DNA of 10,103 nucleotides from an uncultured bacterium (GCA_905215035.1 CAJMOJ010000067.1:1-10103), one strand, 5' to 3'. Counted from the first letter of the stretch, positions 1-7,121 are shown. Numbers and translations are program-made. Notes: a model not told the origin generated them from the letters alone.

Positions 1-3
1 AGG

Positions 4-138
4 TTATGCTTCAAAAGAATTCATTTCTTCAGTGAGTTCTTGTCCCATAAGGGTAGAAATTGCGTTACGAGAATCAGGTCTATTAAATGTGATAATAAAC
101 GTTGATCCCCTTACTTCGGTTAAAATAGTTTCAAACAT
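4..138 (-). pseudogene. N-terminal fragment of a crotonase-family (enoyl-CoA hydratase/isomerase) gene, stopped early
   Basis: Reading the minus strand from ATG at 138-136 gives 44 residues and a TAA at 6-4. Residues about 15-30 contain ITFNRPDSRNAIS, the hallmark N-terminal strand and turn of the crotonase fold (usual form ITLNRPxxxNAL), followed by a helix ending NSFEA. The start is supported by AGAGAGGGG ending 7 nt upstream of the ATG. A normal family member has about 260 residues, with the oxyanion-hole glycines and catalytic acids later in the chain, so this piece alone cannot be active. The codon after the stop reads Pro, so the frame gives EA-stop-P where relatives commonly have EADP or similar. 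This is consistent with a nonsense change in frame, but only one codon beyond it is visible. Family assignment is fairly sure. The exact acyl-CoA substrate, and whether the gene is truly dead, cannot be told. Confidence 0.6.
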
Positions 139-187
139 AACTGAACCCCTCTCTGGTATATTCTCTCGAAATACCACGTGTTATGTG

Positions 188-241
188 ACCTGTTTCGTAC
201 TTCAAACCTGTTTTGGTACACAAGTTTGTTTTGTACTTAAA
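188..241. repeat. Three tandem 18-bp imperfect direct repeats in a divergent promoter region
   Basis: Three units of exactly 18 bp lie head to tail (188-205, 206-223, 224-241). Their cores are GTTTCGTAC at 192-200, GTTTTGGTAC at 210-219 and GTTTTGTAC at 228-236; the first two units also share ACCTGTTT. The array is bracketed by a short inverted repeat, GTGAC at 185-189 and GTCAC at 244-248. A looser copy of the core, ending CGTAC, lies at 264-273. The array sits between the minus-strand crotonase start and the plus-strand split-barrel gene. I infer binding sites for a transcription factor that places several dimers on one face of the DNA; the factor is unknown. Confidence 0.55.
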
Positions 242-313
242 AAGTCACTAATGTAGCTCATGGATTCTCGTACCATGTTGCCCTCTGTGCTCAGTATAGT
301 AGAAGCTATTCCG

Positions 314-319
314 TATAAT
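314..319 (+). promoter_or_regulatory. Probable -10 box of the promoter for the split-barrel gene
   Basis: A perfect TATAAT lies 52 nt before the ATG at 371, which would give a leader of about 45 nt. No good -35 hexamer is found 16-18 nt upstream (291-296 reads TCAGTA), so the promoter may depend on an activator or the match may be chance in AT-rich DNA. A second near-match, TATAGT, lies at 295-300. Confidence 0.35.
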
Positions 320-370
320 ACATAGATGTTGAATGGAGCTATTCCTCTTCTTTTGAAAGGATTTATAACA

Positions 371-772
371 ATGGAAGAAATTCTTAAATATCTTACAAGT
401 GTTCCAGCTTGGTATTTGGCTACCTGTGTCAATAATAAGCCTCATGTGAGACCTTTTAGTTTTGCAGCTATTGAAGATGAAAAGATTTGGTTTATTACAG
501 CACGCCATAAAGATGTTTGGGAAGAACTGGTTCAGAATCCGGAATTTGAGGCTTGCTCTTGGTGGCCTGGGCATGGGTGGCTTATTCTTAATGGTAGGGC
601 CCAAGAAGGCGAAGTGAGTGAGCAATTGCGAAAAGAAGGCTATGACCACCTAACAATGTTAGGTGAGGTCTACGATGGACCTAATGATCCTGATCTTGTT
701 TTCTTTTATGCAGATAGCCTTACGGCGCGTATTGATAATCATGATGGTACTTCAAAATTCTTTGAACTCTAA
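371..772 (+). CDS. Pyridoxamine 5'-phosphate oxidase-like FMN split-barrel protein
   Basis: This is a 133-residue soluble protein. The N-terminus (ILKYLTSVPAWYLATC, then a VRPFSFAA segment and a KIWFITARHKDVWEEL segment) is the typical opening of short flavin-binding split-barrel proteins of the PNPOx-like group: a first helix, a strand with an AT motif, the hxRPF strand, and the strand followed by a KDVxxxL helix. Length fits the short single-domain members. Such proteins bind FMN or related flavins as dimers. Most have no proven substrate, and true vitamin B6 oxidase (about 200 residues) is unlikely at this size. The start at 371 is preferred because AAAGGA ends 9 nt upstream; an in-frame ATG at 326 would add 15 residues without a ribosome site. 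It is likely transcribed from the TATAAT at 314-319, and the next gene begins 61 nt downstream. The family is clear, the physiological role unknown. Confidence 0.8.
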   Translation: MEEILKYLTSVPAWYLATCVNNKPHVRPFSFAAIEDEKIWFITARHKDVWEELVQNPEFEACSWWPGHGWLILNGRAQEGEVSEQLRKEGYDHLTMLGEVYDGPNDPDLVFFYADSLTARIDNHDGTSKFFEL

Positions 773-833
773 TTACTTGAATCAACATGATGTTTCCTAA
801 GTAAACAAGATAGGTATTAAGGGTTGTTATTGT

Positions 834-2819
834 ATGGATTCCTCTTCTCACGCCTCGCTTAAACAAACTGATCCAAAGGCGTATTTGGAGCAGATTACGC
901 AGACTTTTTTTACTGAGCCTCTTCCTGATGCTTGTGAAGCCTTAATGTATCGTCTTGATTTAGCGTTGCAAAACAATTCTGAGCTTTCGGCATTTGAACG
1001 TTATGCTGCTCGTTTATTAAAACAGGTACAAGCAGATCGTCTACGTCCTATTGTTGCTCGTCATCATGTCGAGGTGGGACGTTTGTCTGCGACAAATTTA
1101 GCTTGGTTTCGTTTTGACGAATCAGACTTAGAGCCAAGTGAAATAGGGTTGTTGCTTGCTGTTGAATCTATTATTAATCGCTTAATAATGATGCTTATGG
1201 ATGTATCGGCTCCTGAGATGTATGCCTTTCTTGCTTCTAATTCAGGCGAAGGGTCTGCTTTTGAACAAGATTGGACGCTTTTGCGTACGGTTGCACAAAA
1301 GGCACCAAAACTTATTAATGGTTTTGAAGAAAGAAATCCTCTTCTTACTTTGCAAGAAACAACGGCGTCAGTTGGTGGAGAATGGGATATGCGCACTCGT
1401 ATAGCGTTTGCTATGGAGAATCTTGTTTTACCATTTCGATTAACGTATCGATTTGATTGCGATAGTGACGCCGGGGCGGTACTCATTGATTTTGTAGCAC
1501 CAACATACGTGCCTTTTCCTGATCTTATTTGGAATTCTAGTTCCAATGTGTGGGATGATGTGTCAACCCGACATGGATTTGATCAAAGTGCTTTAACGCT
1601 GCGTACAATGGCTTTGTTGGCAGCTCTTGGTTTTGGATCCAGCGTAGGGGTTACTAAGGTTATCGTCACTGCACTTGCTGATGCAATTGATGGATCTGTT
1701 GTTTGCTCTGCAGAGTTTTCACGTATGGCCTTCCTTAATGGTTTATTACCTTTGATAACAAAGGGAGAGTTTGCTGCAGCGGTAAATACTGCACAAGTAA
1801 ACAGTCTTATTTCAATGCTTTCAGCAACGTATATATCAAGCAAAATTGGCCAAGATGGATCATTTGAACCGGTAGAACGTATTGAGGCTGGTTTTCCCAA
1901 TAGGGGAGGCGTTATTTATAACGATACGCGTTCTATACCTACCGAGTTGCAGGCATTTTTGCATGCCCAAATAGTATCGGATTTAGATATCTATCATGTT
2001 GAAGATGAGCAGTTGGCTGAAGTGGTTCATCAGGCATCTGCTGAAGCCGAAGAGTATCCTATGGCTTCTCAGCTTACGTTAGAACAGGTGATCACGGATT
2101 TTGATGAATCAAAACAACCCAATCGCCGCTATCTTTATTGTTCAGATCCTGTTAGTCGTTCGCTCATGGGGTTAATTGATCATTCTGATGAGCAATATCT
2201 TAAATATCCCGATGCTATTTTTGCTGCGCATTCAAATTTATCTGATATTTATCAGGCGCAAGGCCAAACAGAAATGGCTTTAGCGCAATCAAAGTGCATG
2301 ATTTCGGCTGCGCCAACATCATCAGTAGGATATTTTGATGCCATTATTTCTGAAATGAAAGAAGACCAGTTTGATGCAGTTATTGATGAGGTTAAAACAT
2401 TTTTAGCGGTAGCTCATGAACGTCGTGCTATTCACTATGCGTATTATCGTGTTGCTTTTGCGCTTCTTTTAAAACATGATTTTGAAACATCGGTTGCGGC
2501 ATATACCCTTGTCATTAACGATGGGGGAGATTTCGCTGATGCCGCTCGCTCCGAGGTGACTGAAGCGCTTGAAGCGCTTCATAAAACGGCACTTCCCACC
2601 CAAGAGGAAGCTGCTGGGTGTTTGTTTAAAGCTGGTTTTCCTCTTGCGCCAACATTAGAAGTGCGAAAAACACTTGCGAAGCTCGCTATTACGTTGACGG
2701 ATGCGAATTTGTTTAATGCTGCTGCTCCTGTCACGCTTGGTGTAGCTGCTAATACCTACCAAGATGTACTTATGAGTGTAGTAACGTCACTTACGTATGG
2801 TGAGGCTCATGCCTCATAA
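834..2819 (+). CDS. Protein of unknown function with TPR-like helices in its C-terminal half
   Basis: This is a 661-residue, acidic, helix-rich protein without a signal peptide or clear membrane span, so probably cytoplasmic. I do not recognise a catalytic domain. Residues about 458-496 (start YPDAIFAAHSNLSDIY, then QAQGQTEMALAQ) read like one tetratricopeptide repeat, with a small residue, tyrosine, the QG turn and ALAQ in the expected places. Residues about 532-560 (HYAYYRVAFALL, then FETSVAAYTLVI) look like a second, weaker one. A small-residue-rich hydrophobic stretch lies near residues 255-285. TPR-type folds usually hold protein partners, so a scaffold role is an inference only. AAGGG at 819-823 lies 10 nt before the ATG. 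The 3' end overlaps the next gene by 11 bp, which suggests translational coupling and a shared job with that metallo-hydrolase. Confidence 0.75.
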   Translation: MDSSSHASLKQTDPKAYLEQITQTFFTEPLPDACEALMYRLDLALQNNSELSAFERYAARLLKQVQADRLRPIVARHHVEVGRLSATNLAWFRFDESDLEPSEIGLLLAVESIINRLIMMLMDVSAPEMYAFLASNSGEGSAFEQDWTLLRTVAQKAPKLINGFEERNPLLTLQETTASVGGEWDMRTRIAFAMENLVLPFRLTYRFDCDSDAGAVLIDFVAPTYVPFPDLIWNSSSNVWDDVSTRHGFDQSALTLRTMALLAALGFGSSVGVTKVIVTALADAIDGSVVCSAEFSRMAFLNGLLPLITKGEFAAAVNTAQVNSLISMLSATYISSKIGQDGSFEPVERIEAGFPNRGGVIYNDTRSIPTELQAFLHAQIVSDLDIYHVEDEQLAEVVHQASAEAEEYPMASQLTLEQVITDFDESKQPNRRYLYCSDPVSRSLMGLIDHSDEQYLKYPDAIFAAHSNLSDIYQAQGQTEMALAQSKCMISAAPTSSVGYFDAIISEMKEDQFDAVIDEVKTFLAVAHERRAIHYAYYRVAFALLLKHDFETSVAAYTLVINDGGDFADAARSEVTEALEALHKTALPTQEEAAGCLFKAGFPLAPTLEVRKTLAKLAITLTDANLFNAAAPVTLGVAANTYQDVLMSVVTSLTYGEAHAS

Positions 2820-3612
2820 GGGATTGCGTTTTCATGTCTTTGCATCGGGTTCTAAAGGAAATGCGAGCATTGTTGAAAGCAGTGAATCAGGTAAAGGCAT
2901 CTTGATAGACTGTGGCATAACGCGTAAATGTTTTTTAGAGGGTTGTAGCGAAGTGGGATTTGATCCTGCTAATCTTTCTGCAATTCTTATTACACATGAG
3001 CATTCTGATCATGTAAAAGGTCTCGGTGTTGTTTTGCGTGCGTTGGCAAAACGTGATATCTTTCCTCCATTGTATATTGCACATCGATCACGTGAAAATA
3101 TTCCTAACATCCAAGAAATTGATGAGCGTTTTGTTTGCAAGGATTACACTGCTGCGGATATTTTATCGTGCGATGATATTGTAGTCTTTCCTTTAATAAC
3201 CTCACATGATGCTCGAGCTTCCTTTGGGTTTAGATTTGAATTGAACCATGATGCACTGGGTTATTTAACTGATACGGGATACATACCTCCTGCAACGCTT
3301 ACTGCATTAAAGAATGTACGCATTCTTGCACTCGAATCAAATCATGATATACGCATGCTTGAAAAGGGACCGTATCCTCGACATATTAAAGACCGTATTG
3401 CTTCTCAAAAGGGTCATCTTTCAAACGATCAGGCTGCCCATGCTCTTGAGGCACTCCTATCAGATTCCCTTGAACAAATTATTGCAATGCATGTTTCAGA
3501 AACCAATAATACGTATCGATTGCCCAAAGAATCTTTCCAAGCAGTTTTAGACGCTCATCAGCATAGAGCTTGCGTTAGCGTTGCGTATCAAAATCGAGTT
3601 CAAAGTATATAA
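2809..3612 (+). CDS. Metallo-beta-lactamase-fold hydrolase, YycJ/WalJ-like
   Basis: This 267-residue protein opens with FHVFASGSKGNASIVES, the signature beginning of the YycJ/WalJ subgroup. The metal-binding HxHxDH motif is intact (His63, His65, Asp67, His68 in THEHSDHVKG). Further likely ligands are His133 (TSHDA), Asp155 (TDTGY) and His203 (GHLSND); the ESNHD segment at 176-180 is also typical of the group. Members bind two metal ions, and YycJ-type proteins are described as 5'-to-3' DNA exonucleases linked to repair, though many are uncharacterised. The start at 2809 puts GGTGA (2799-2803) 5 nt upstream, inside the end of the preceding gene. An in-frame ATG at 2797 has no ribosome site and adds four residues. 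Overlap with the TPR-like gene points to one operon. The fold and subgroup are sure; the substrate is inferred. Confidence 0.9.
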   Translation: MPHKGLRFHVFASGSKGNASIVESSESGKGILIDCGITRKCFLEGCSEVGFDPANLSAILITHEHSDHVKGLGVVLRALAKRDIFPPLYIAHRSRENIPNIQEIDERFVCKDYTAADILSCDDIVVFPLITSHDARASFGFRFELNHDALGYLTDTGYIPPATLTALKNVRILALESNHDIRMLEKGPYPRHIKDRIASQKGHLSNDQAAHALEALLSDSLEQIIAMHVSETNNTYRLPKESFQAVLDAHQHRACVSVAYQNRVQSI

Positions 3613-3613
3613 A
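3585..3613 (+). promoter_or_regulatory. Weak candidate promoter for the ech operon
   Basis: TATAAA at 3608-3613 overlaps the stop codon of the preceding gene and is preceded, 17 nt upstream, by GTATCA (3585-3590, three of six matches to TTGACA). A TTGCGT at 3581-3586 is another -35 option at wider spacing. Starting here would give a leader of roughly 220 nt before echA. No better promoter was found between 3613 and the hairpin at 3784, but the match is poor. Confidence 0.25.
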
Positions 3614-3783
3614 GGGAATTAACGAGTTTGATGTGTGTGCAATCGTGTAAACACTAAACCCGTTCATCTTAGACAAAAAGCCGTCTGCCTTGGACGAATT
3701 TTAAAAATTGTCCCGTTTACCGAACATATGTCGGTTTAGTAGAAGGCTCGTTTTTAGGCTTGCACCTAATCGGTAAGGTGGTT
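3614..3783 (+). promoter_or_regulatory. Candidate structured leader of the ech operon, class unknown
   Basis: Folding by eye gives two local hairpins: AGAC 3671-3674 with GTCT 3683-3686, and GGAC plus AATT at 3692-3700 with AATT plus GTCC at 3706-3713, with a bulged G. Two perfect 7-bp long-range pairings also appear: CTAAACC 3654-3660 with GGTTTAG 3733-3739, and TTACCGA 3717-3723 with TCGGTAA 3770-3776. Together these would interlock as a pseudoknot. TTAGG 3754-3758 with CCTAA 3765-3769 would stack directly on the second. Competing pairs exist: ACCGA 3719-3723 with TCGGT 3731-3735, and CACCT 3763-3767 with AGGTG 3776-3780. One or two 7-bp matches are expected by chance in a region this long, so the fold is tentative. 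I see no conserved core of the TPP, FMN, cobalamin, SAM-I, glycine or c-di-GMP-I riboswitches. Confidence 0.35.
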
Positions 3784-3806
3784 ATGCGGCAGAAAGCCGC
3801 ATTTTT
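3784..3806 (+). terminator. Terminator-like hairpin just before echA (possible attenuator)
   Basis: ATGCGGC (3784-3790) pairs perfectly with GCCGCAT (3796-3802) around a 5-nt AGAAA loop, and a run of five T residues (3802-3806) follows. It ends 34 nt before the echA ATG. That space holds the echA ribosome site and has no room for a full promoter, so the hairpin is probably inside the ech transcript and works as a conditional terminator. The short U-run makes it a moderate rather than strong stop signal. It might also end the upstream operon. Confidence 0.55.
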
Positions 3807-3840
3807 ACTACATGCTCTATTTGGTAGCGAGGTATCACGT

Positions 3841-5769
3841 ATGGAGATGATTGGATTTCTCATCCTCTTTCCGCTTGTGGTAGCAGGTTTGCTTATGGTG
3901 GTGCGTCAAAACAAGGCGCGTAATATCATCATTTGTGCAGGATCCGCTGTCATAGCTGTTGCTTCTATTGCTTTAGTTGCAGCAAACCTCGGAACGCCAG
4001 GATTGTTCTTTTATTTCGATTCTGACATTGTTTCGTTGCTCTCGTTTGTTATTGATTGCTTAATTGGCGTGGTTATCATTTGCTATGGCGTTAAGTATCG
4101 CAACTGGCTTTCAGTTATTCTTGCTCTCATTATGATTGTTTCGAGTGTTGTGCTTGAAGTGGTCTTTTTGCATGATGCGGTCTGTGCGCGCAGTCTTTAT
4201 CTTGATTCCCTGTCGCTTATCATGACGTTGATTATTGGTATCATCGGTACAGGTATTTGCGTGTATGCAATTGGTTATATGGAAGATCATTATGATCATA
4301 ATAAAGATCAAAAGGATCGTCGTCATACCTTCTTTGCTTTAATGTTTGTTTTCCTCTCGGCTATGTATGGGGTTATTTTCTTCAATAATCTTACCTGGTT
4401 GTTAACTGCCTGGGAGACAACAACTCTTTGTTCTTTCTTGCTGATTGGATTTACTAAGACCAAAGAATCCATCGTTAATTCTTTCCGCCAGATCGTAATG
4501 AATATGGTTGGCGGTATTGGATTTATTGCTGCACTTTATTATTTGGTTATTCAATTTAACTGCATTGATTTTATGGAGTTTATTGTCACAGGCACGTTAG
4601 CTCCAGGACTTGTTGTGTTTCCTTTGGTTTGTTTATCATTGGCAGGCCTTACCAAGGCAGCACAAATGCCGTTCCATACATGGTTGTTAGGTGCCATGGT
4701 TGCTCCTACGCCAACGAGCGCGTTGCTTCATTCCTCTACCATGGTTAAAGCCGGTGTATTTGTTTTAATTAAGTGCGCTCCTATTTATGCCGTCTCATTC
4801 ATTCCTTCCATGATGATTATCTTGATTGGTGGCTTAACGTTCCTCTTTGCATCATGTATTGCAATTTCGCAGACCAATGCAAAACGCGTTCTTGCCTATT
4901 CAACAATTGCAAATCTTGGTCTTATCACTTGCTGTGCAGGAGTTGGCACTCCTGAGGCAGTTTGGGCTGCTATTTTCTTGGTTATTTTCCATGCAGTTGC
5001 AAAATCTTTGCTTTTCTTATGTGTGGGTACTGCAGAGCATCACATTTCATCTCGCGACATCGAGGATATGGACTCATTGTTTGAGCGTATGCCTAAACTT
5101 GCGCGCTATATGATGCTGGGTATTATGATTATGTTTGTTGCTCCTTTTGGTATGTTGATTGCGAAATGGGCAACCTTGGTATCGTTCGTTGACACCTCGC
5201 AATTTGTCTTACTCTTAATTCTTGCATTTGGTTCAGCAGCGACCTTTATGTTCTGGGCAAAATGGCTTGGTAAGCTTGCTGGTATTGCAGGCGAACCTGA
5301 AAATGTCGAAAAGACTGTTTGGAACACAGAATGGTTTGCCATAGTTTTAATGGCGGTTCTGGCGGTTGTGTGTTGTGTTCTAATTCCCGCCATTTCTTAC
5401 TTCATGGTTGAGCCCTATATTGCCTCTGTTAATGGCATTTCAATTCAACCTATCTCTGACGACAATCTTTGGATTGCATCAATTATGGTTGTTGCTATGG
5501 TGCTGGTCCTTTTTACTGGGATGCATCAATCCAAAAAATCAAAGAAGGTTGGTATTTATCTTTCTGGCGTATCGGTAGACAACGAAAACCGCATGTTTAA
5601 AAATTCACTATCTGAGCCCATGGAGGCAACAGCACGAAACTGGTATTTGGATAACTGGTTTGGTGAGCGCACCCTAACTCCTATTGGAACAATTGCCTGC
5701 TATATTCTGCTTGGCATTGGATTCTTGGGTGCCATCGTATCTATAACTGGTTTTGGGTTGTTTTTGTAG
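3841..5769 (+). CDS. echA: Ech-type hydrogenase membrane subunit EchA (NuoL/antiporter-like)
   Basis: This 642-residue polytopic membrane protein with about 16 hydrophobic spans is the large ion-translocating subunit of the complex, homologous to NuoL/NuoM and Mrp antiporter subunits. Charged residues that carry protons in this family are present: Glu192 in the TM5 motif (LTAWETTTLCS), Lys272 in the TM7 region (KAAQMPFHTWLLGAM) and Lys303 after the APTPTSALLHSSTMVKAG signature, with His279 and His297 nearby. It couples H2 formation from reduced ferredoxin to movement of H+ or Na+ across the membrane; the ion cannot be told from sequence. The start at 3841 is chosen because GAGG (3829-3832) lies 8 nt upstream. 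Upstream in-frame starts would translate through the hairpin at 3784-3802 and put charged residues before the first membrane span. It is the first gene of the operon, 15 nt before echB. Confidence 0.92.
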   Translation: MEMIGFLILFPLVVAGLLMVVRQNKARNIIICAGSAVIAVASIALVAANLGTPGLFFYFDSDIVSLLSFVIDCLIGVVIICYGVKYRNWLSVILALIMIVSSVVLEVVFLHDAVCARSLYLDSLSLIMTLIIGIIGTGICVYAIGYMEDHYDHNKDQKDRRHTFFALMFVFLSAMYGVIFFNNLTWLLTAWETTTLCSFLLIGFTKTKESIVNSFRQIVMNMVGGIGFIAALYYLVIQFNCIDFMEFIVTGTLAPGLVVFPLVCLSLAGLTKAAQMPFHTWLLGAMVAPTPTSALLHSSTMVKAGVFVLIKCAPIYAVSFIPSMMIILIGGLTFLFASCIAISQTNAKRVLAYSTIANLGLITCCAGVGTPEAVWAAIFLVIFHAVAKSLLFLCVGTAEHHISSRDIEDMDSLFERMPKLARYMMLGIMIMFVAPFGMLIAKWATLVSFVDTSQFVLLLILAFGSAATFMFWAKWLGKLAGIAGEPENVEKTVWNTEWFAIVLMAVLAVVCCVLIPAISYFMVEPYIASVNGISIQPISDDNLWIASIMVVAMVLVLFTGMHQSKKSKKVGIYLSGVSVDNENRMFKNSLSEPMEATARNWYLDNWFGERTLTPIGTIACYILLGIGFLGAIVSITGFGLFL

Positions 5770-5784
5770 GGAAGGAGGCAAATG

Positions 5785-6666
5785 ATGGAAACACTACTGA
5801 GTATTTTGATTGTATTGCTTGCTTCTGTTGTCTTTGCAATTGTAGGCACTGTTCTTGGCTGTCTTTTAGCAGGAATTGATCGTAAGATTACTGCACGTAT
5901 GCAAGGTCGTGTAGGACCACCTATTTTGCAGCCCTATTATGATGTGCGTAAACTCCTAGATAAAGAACGCGTAAGCGTTAACGATGTAATGGGAACGTAT
6001 GTTTTCTGGGCTTTGATTTTTACGTTTGTTGCTGGAGGTATTTTCTTTAGTGGCGGCAATTTACTGCTTTGTATCTTTGTGATCACGTTAGCCGAGTTGC
6101 TTTTTATTATGGCCGCATGGTCAGGACGTTCTCCGTTTTCTGACGTAGGCGCATCGCGTGAAACTTTGCAAGTTATGGCTTATGAGCCTATGGTCTTGCT
6201 CCTGGCGGTTGGTTTCTTCTTAGCAACAGGTACGTTTGATACAGCAACCGTGCTTTTTGCTCCCTATCCAATTATTTGTTCAATAGGGGGAGTATTTATT
6301 GGCTTGCTCTTTATTTTGACAATCAAACTTCGCAAATCTCCTTTTGACCTCTCTTATTCGCATCACGCACATCAAGATCTGGTAAAAGGTGTAACAACTG
6401 AAATGTCAGGCCCAATGCTTGCTCAAGTAGAAATTATGCACTGGTGTGAGAATATTTTATTCTTGGGCTGGGTTGGTATGTTTTTTGTTTGGGGCAATCC
6501 AATTGCCATTCCTGTTGTGATCGTTGCACTGGCTTTGATTTATTTCTTGGAAATTTGGATTGACAACAACTTTGCTCGTGTTAAATGGCAATTGTTATTA
6601 AAGTCTACCTGGATAGTTACGTTGGTGGCAGCAGGTATTAATATTGCTATTTTGATCTATCTCTAA
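5785..6666 (+). CDS. echB: Ech-type hydrogenase membrane subunit EchB (NuoH-like)
   Basis: This is a 293-residue membrane protein of about eight spans, the counterpart of NuoH/HyfC/HycD, which anchors the catalytic arm to the membrane and passes the coupling signal to EchA. Family signatures are visible: the cytoplasmic loop DRKITARMQGRVGPP (residues 32-46, then PYYDVRKLLDKE), AAWSGRSPFSDVGASRET (110-127, with Asp120 and Glu126), and RKSPFDL (183-189) leading to VTTEMSGP (203-210, Glu206). AAGGAGG (5772-5778) lies 6 nt before the ATG at 5785 but only 3 nt before the ATG at 5782, so the second Met is preferred; the difference is one residue. Its TAA lies within the ribosome site of echC, so the two are probably translationally coupled. 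Confidence 0.92.
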   Translation: METLLSILIVLLASVVFAIVGTVLGCLLAGIDRKITARMQGRVGPPILQPYYDVRKLLDKERVSVNDVMGTYVFWALIFTFVAGGIFFSGGNLLLCIFVITLAELLFIMAAWSGRSPFSDVGASRETLQVMAYEPMVLLLAVGFFLATGTFDTATVLFAPYPIICSIGGVFIGLLFILTIKLRKSPFDLSYSHHAHQDLVKGVTTEMSGPMLAQVEIMHWCENILFLGWVGMFFVWGNPIAIPVVIVALALIYFLEIWIDNNFARVKWQLLLKSTWIVTLVAAGINIAILIYL

Positions 6667-6678
6667 GGAGGGTTACTG

Positions 6679-7119
6679 ATGAGTTATATTTCTAAGTCTC
6701 CCTGGGTAATTCATTACGATGGATCAAGTTGTAATGGATGTGACATTGAGGTATTGGCGGCCTTGACCCCTTTGTATGATGCAGAGCGTTTTGGCGTGGT
6801 TAACACCGGCAATCCTAAACATGCCGACATCTTTTTAGTTACTGGTTCTGTCAATGAACGTAATAAAGATGTCGTGAAAGAAATTTATGACCAAATGGTT
6901 GAACCTAAGGTAGTTGTAGCATGTGGAATTTGTGCTTGTACCGCAGGTATCTTTAAGGATTGCTATAACGTTCTTGGTGGTGTTGATAGCGTAATCCCTG
7001 TTGATGTGTATGCTCCTGGGTGCGCAATTAGACCTGAAGCAATTATTGATGCCGTAGTTGAGGGTATTGGCATTTTGGAAGAGAAACGTGCCGCCCTTGA
7101 GTCAGGGAAGGATCAATAG
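6679..7119 (+). CDS. echC: Ech-type [NiFe]-hydrogenase small subunit EchC (NuoB-like)
   Basis: This 146-residue soluble subunit carries the single proximal [4Fe-4S] cluster that passes electrons from EchF to the NiFe site. The likely ligands are Cys18 and Cys21 (DGSSCNGCDIE), Cys85 (GICA) and Cys115 (APGCAIRPE), matching the pattern of group 4 hydrogenases and NuoB. Cys82, Cys87 and Cys95 surround the third ligand and are extra. The short length, with no twin-arginine signal and no second cluster domain, is as expected for the Ech/Hyc type and unlike uptake hydrogenases. AAGGAGGG (6665-6672) overlaps the echB stop and lies 6 nt before the ATG. It should dock with EchE and EchB on the cytoplasmic side. 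The echD start follows after 2 nt. Confidence 0.93.
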   Translation: MSYISKSPWVIHYDGSSCNGCDIEVLAALTPLYDAERFGVVNTGNPKHADIFLVTGSVNERNKDVVKEIYDQMVEPKVVVACGICACTAGIFKDCYNVLGGVDSVIPVDVYAPGCAIRPEAIIDAVVEGIGILEEKRAALESGKDQ

Positions 7120-7121
7120 GC

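Noticed and set aside
188..241. CRISPR array.
   Set aside because: The units are only 18 bp, directly adjacent without spacers, and imperfect.
32..256. Plus-strand open frame of 74 codons.
   Set aside because: It is antisense to the crotonase start, runs through the 18-bp repeats, is Cys/Thr-rich without a recognisable domain, and has no ribosome site.
248..649. Minus-strand open frame of 133 codons.
   Set aside because: It is the antisense shadow of the well-supported split-barrel gene, with composition unlike a real protein.
1064..1546. Minus-strand open frame of 160 codons inside the TPR-like gene.
   Set aside because: It is fully antisense to a much longer coding frame and shows no family motif or ribosome site.
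3760..3840. Upstream in-frame extension of echA by 27 residues from an alternative start codon.
   Set aside because: It reads through the GC-rich hairpin, lacks a ribosome site, and adds a charged leader before the first membrane span. GAGG at 3829-3832 fits the ATG at 3841.
6922..6966. Extra cysteines (82, 87, 95) around the third cluster ligand of EchC as a sign of a second metal cluster.
   Set aside because: The four standard ligands (18, 21, 85, 115) are all accounted for, and the extra cysteines form no recognised second binding motif.
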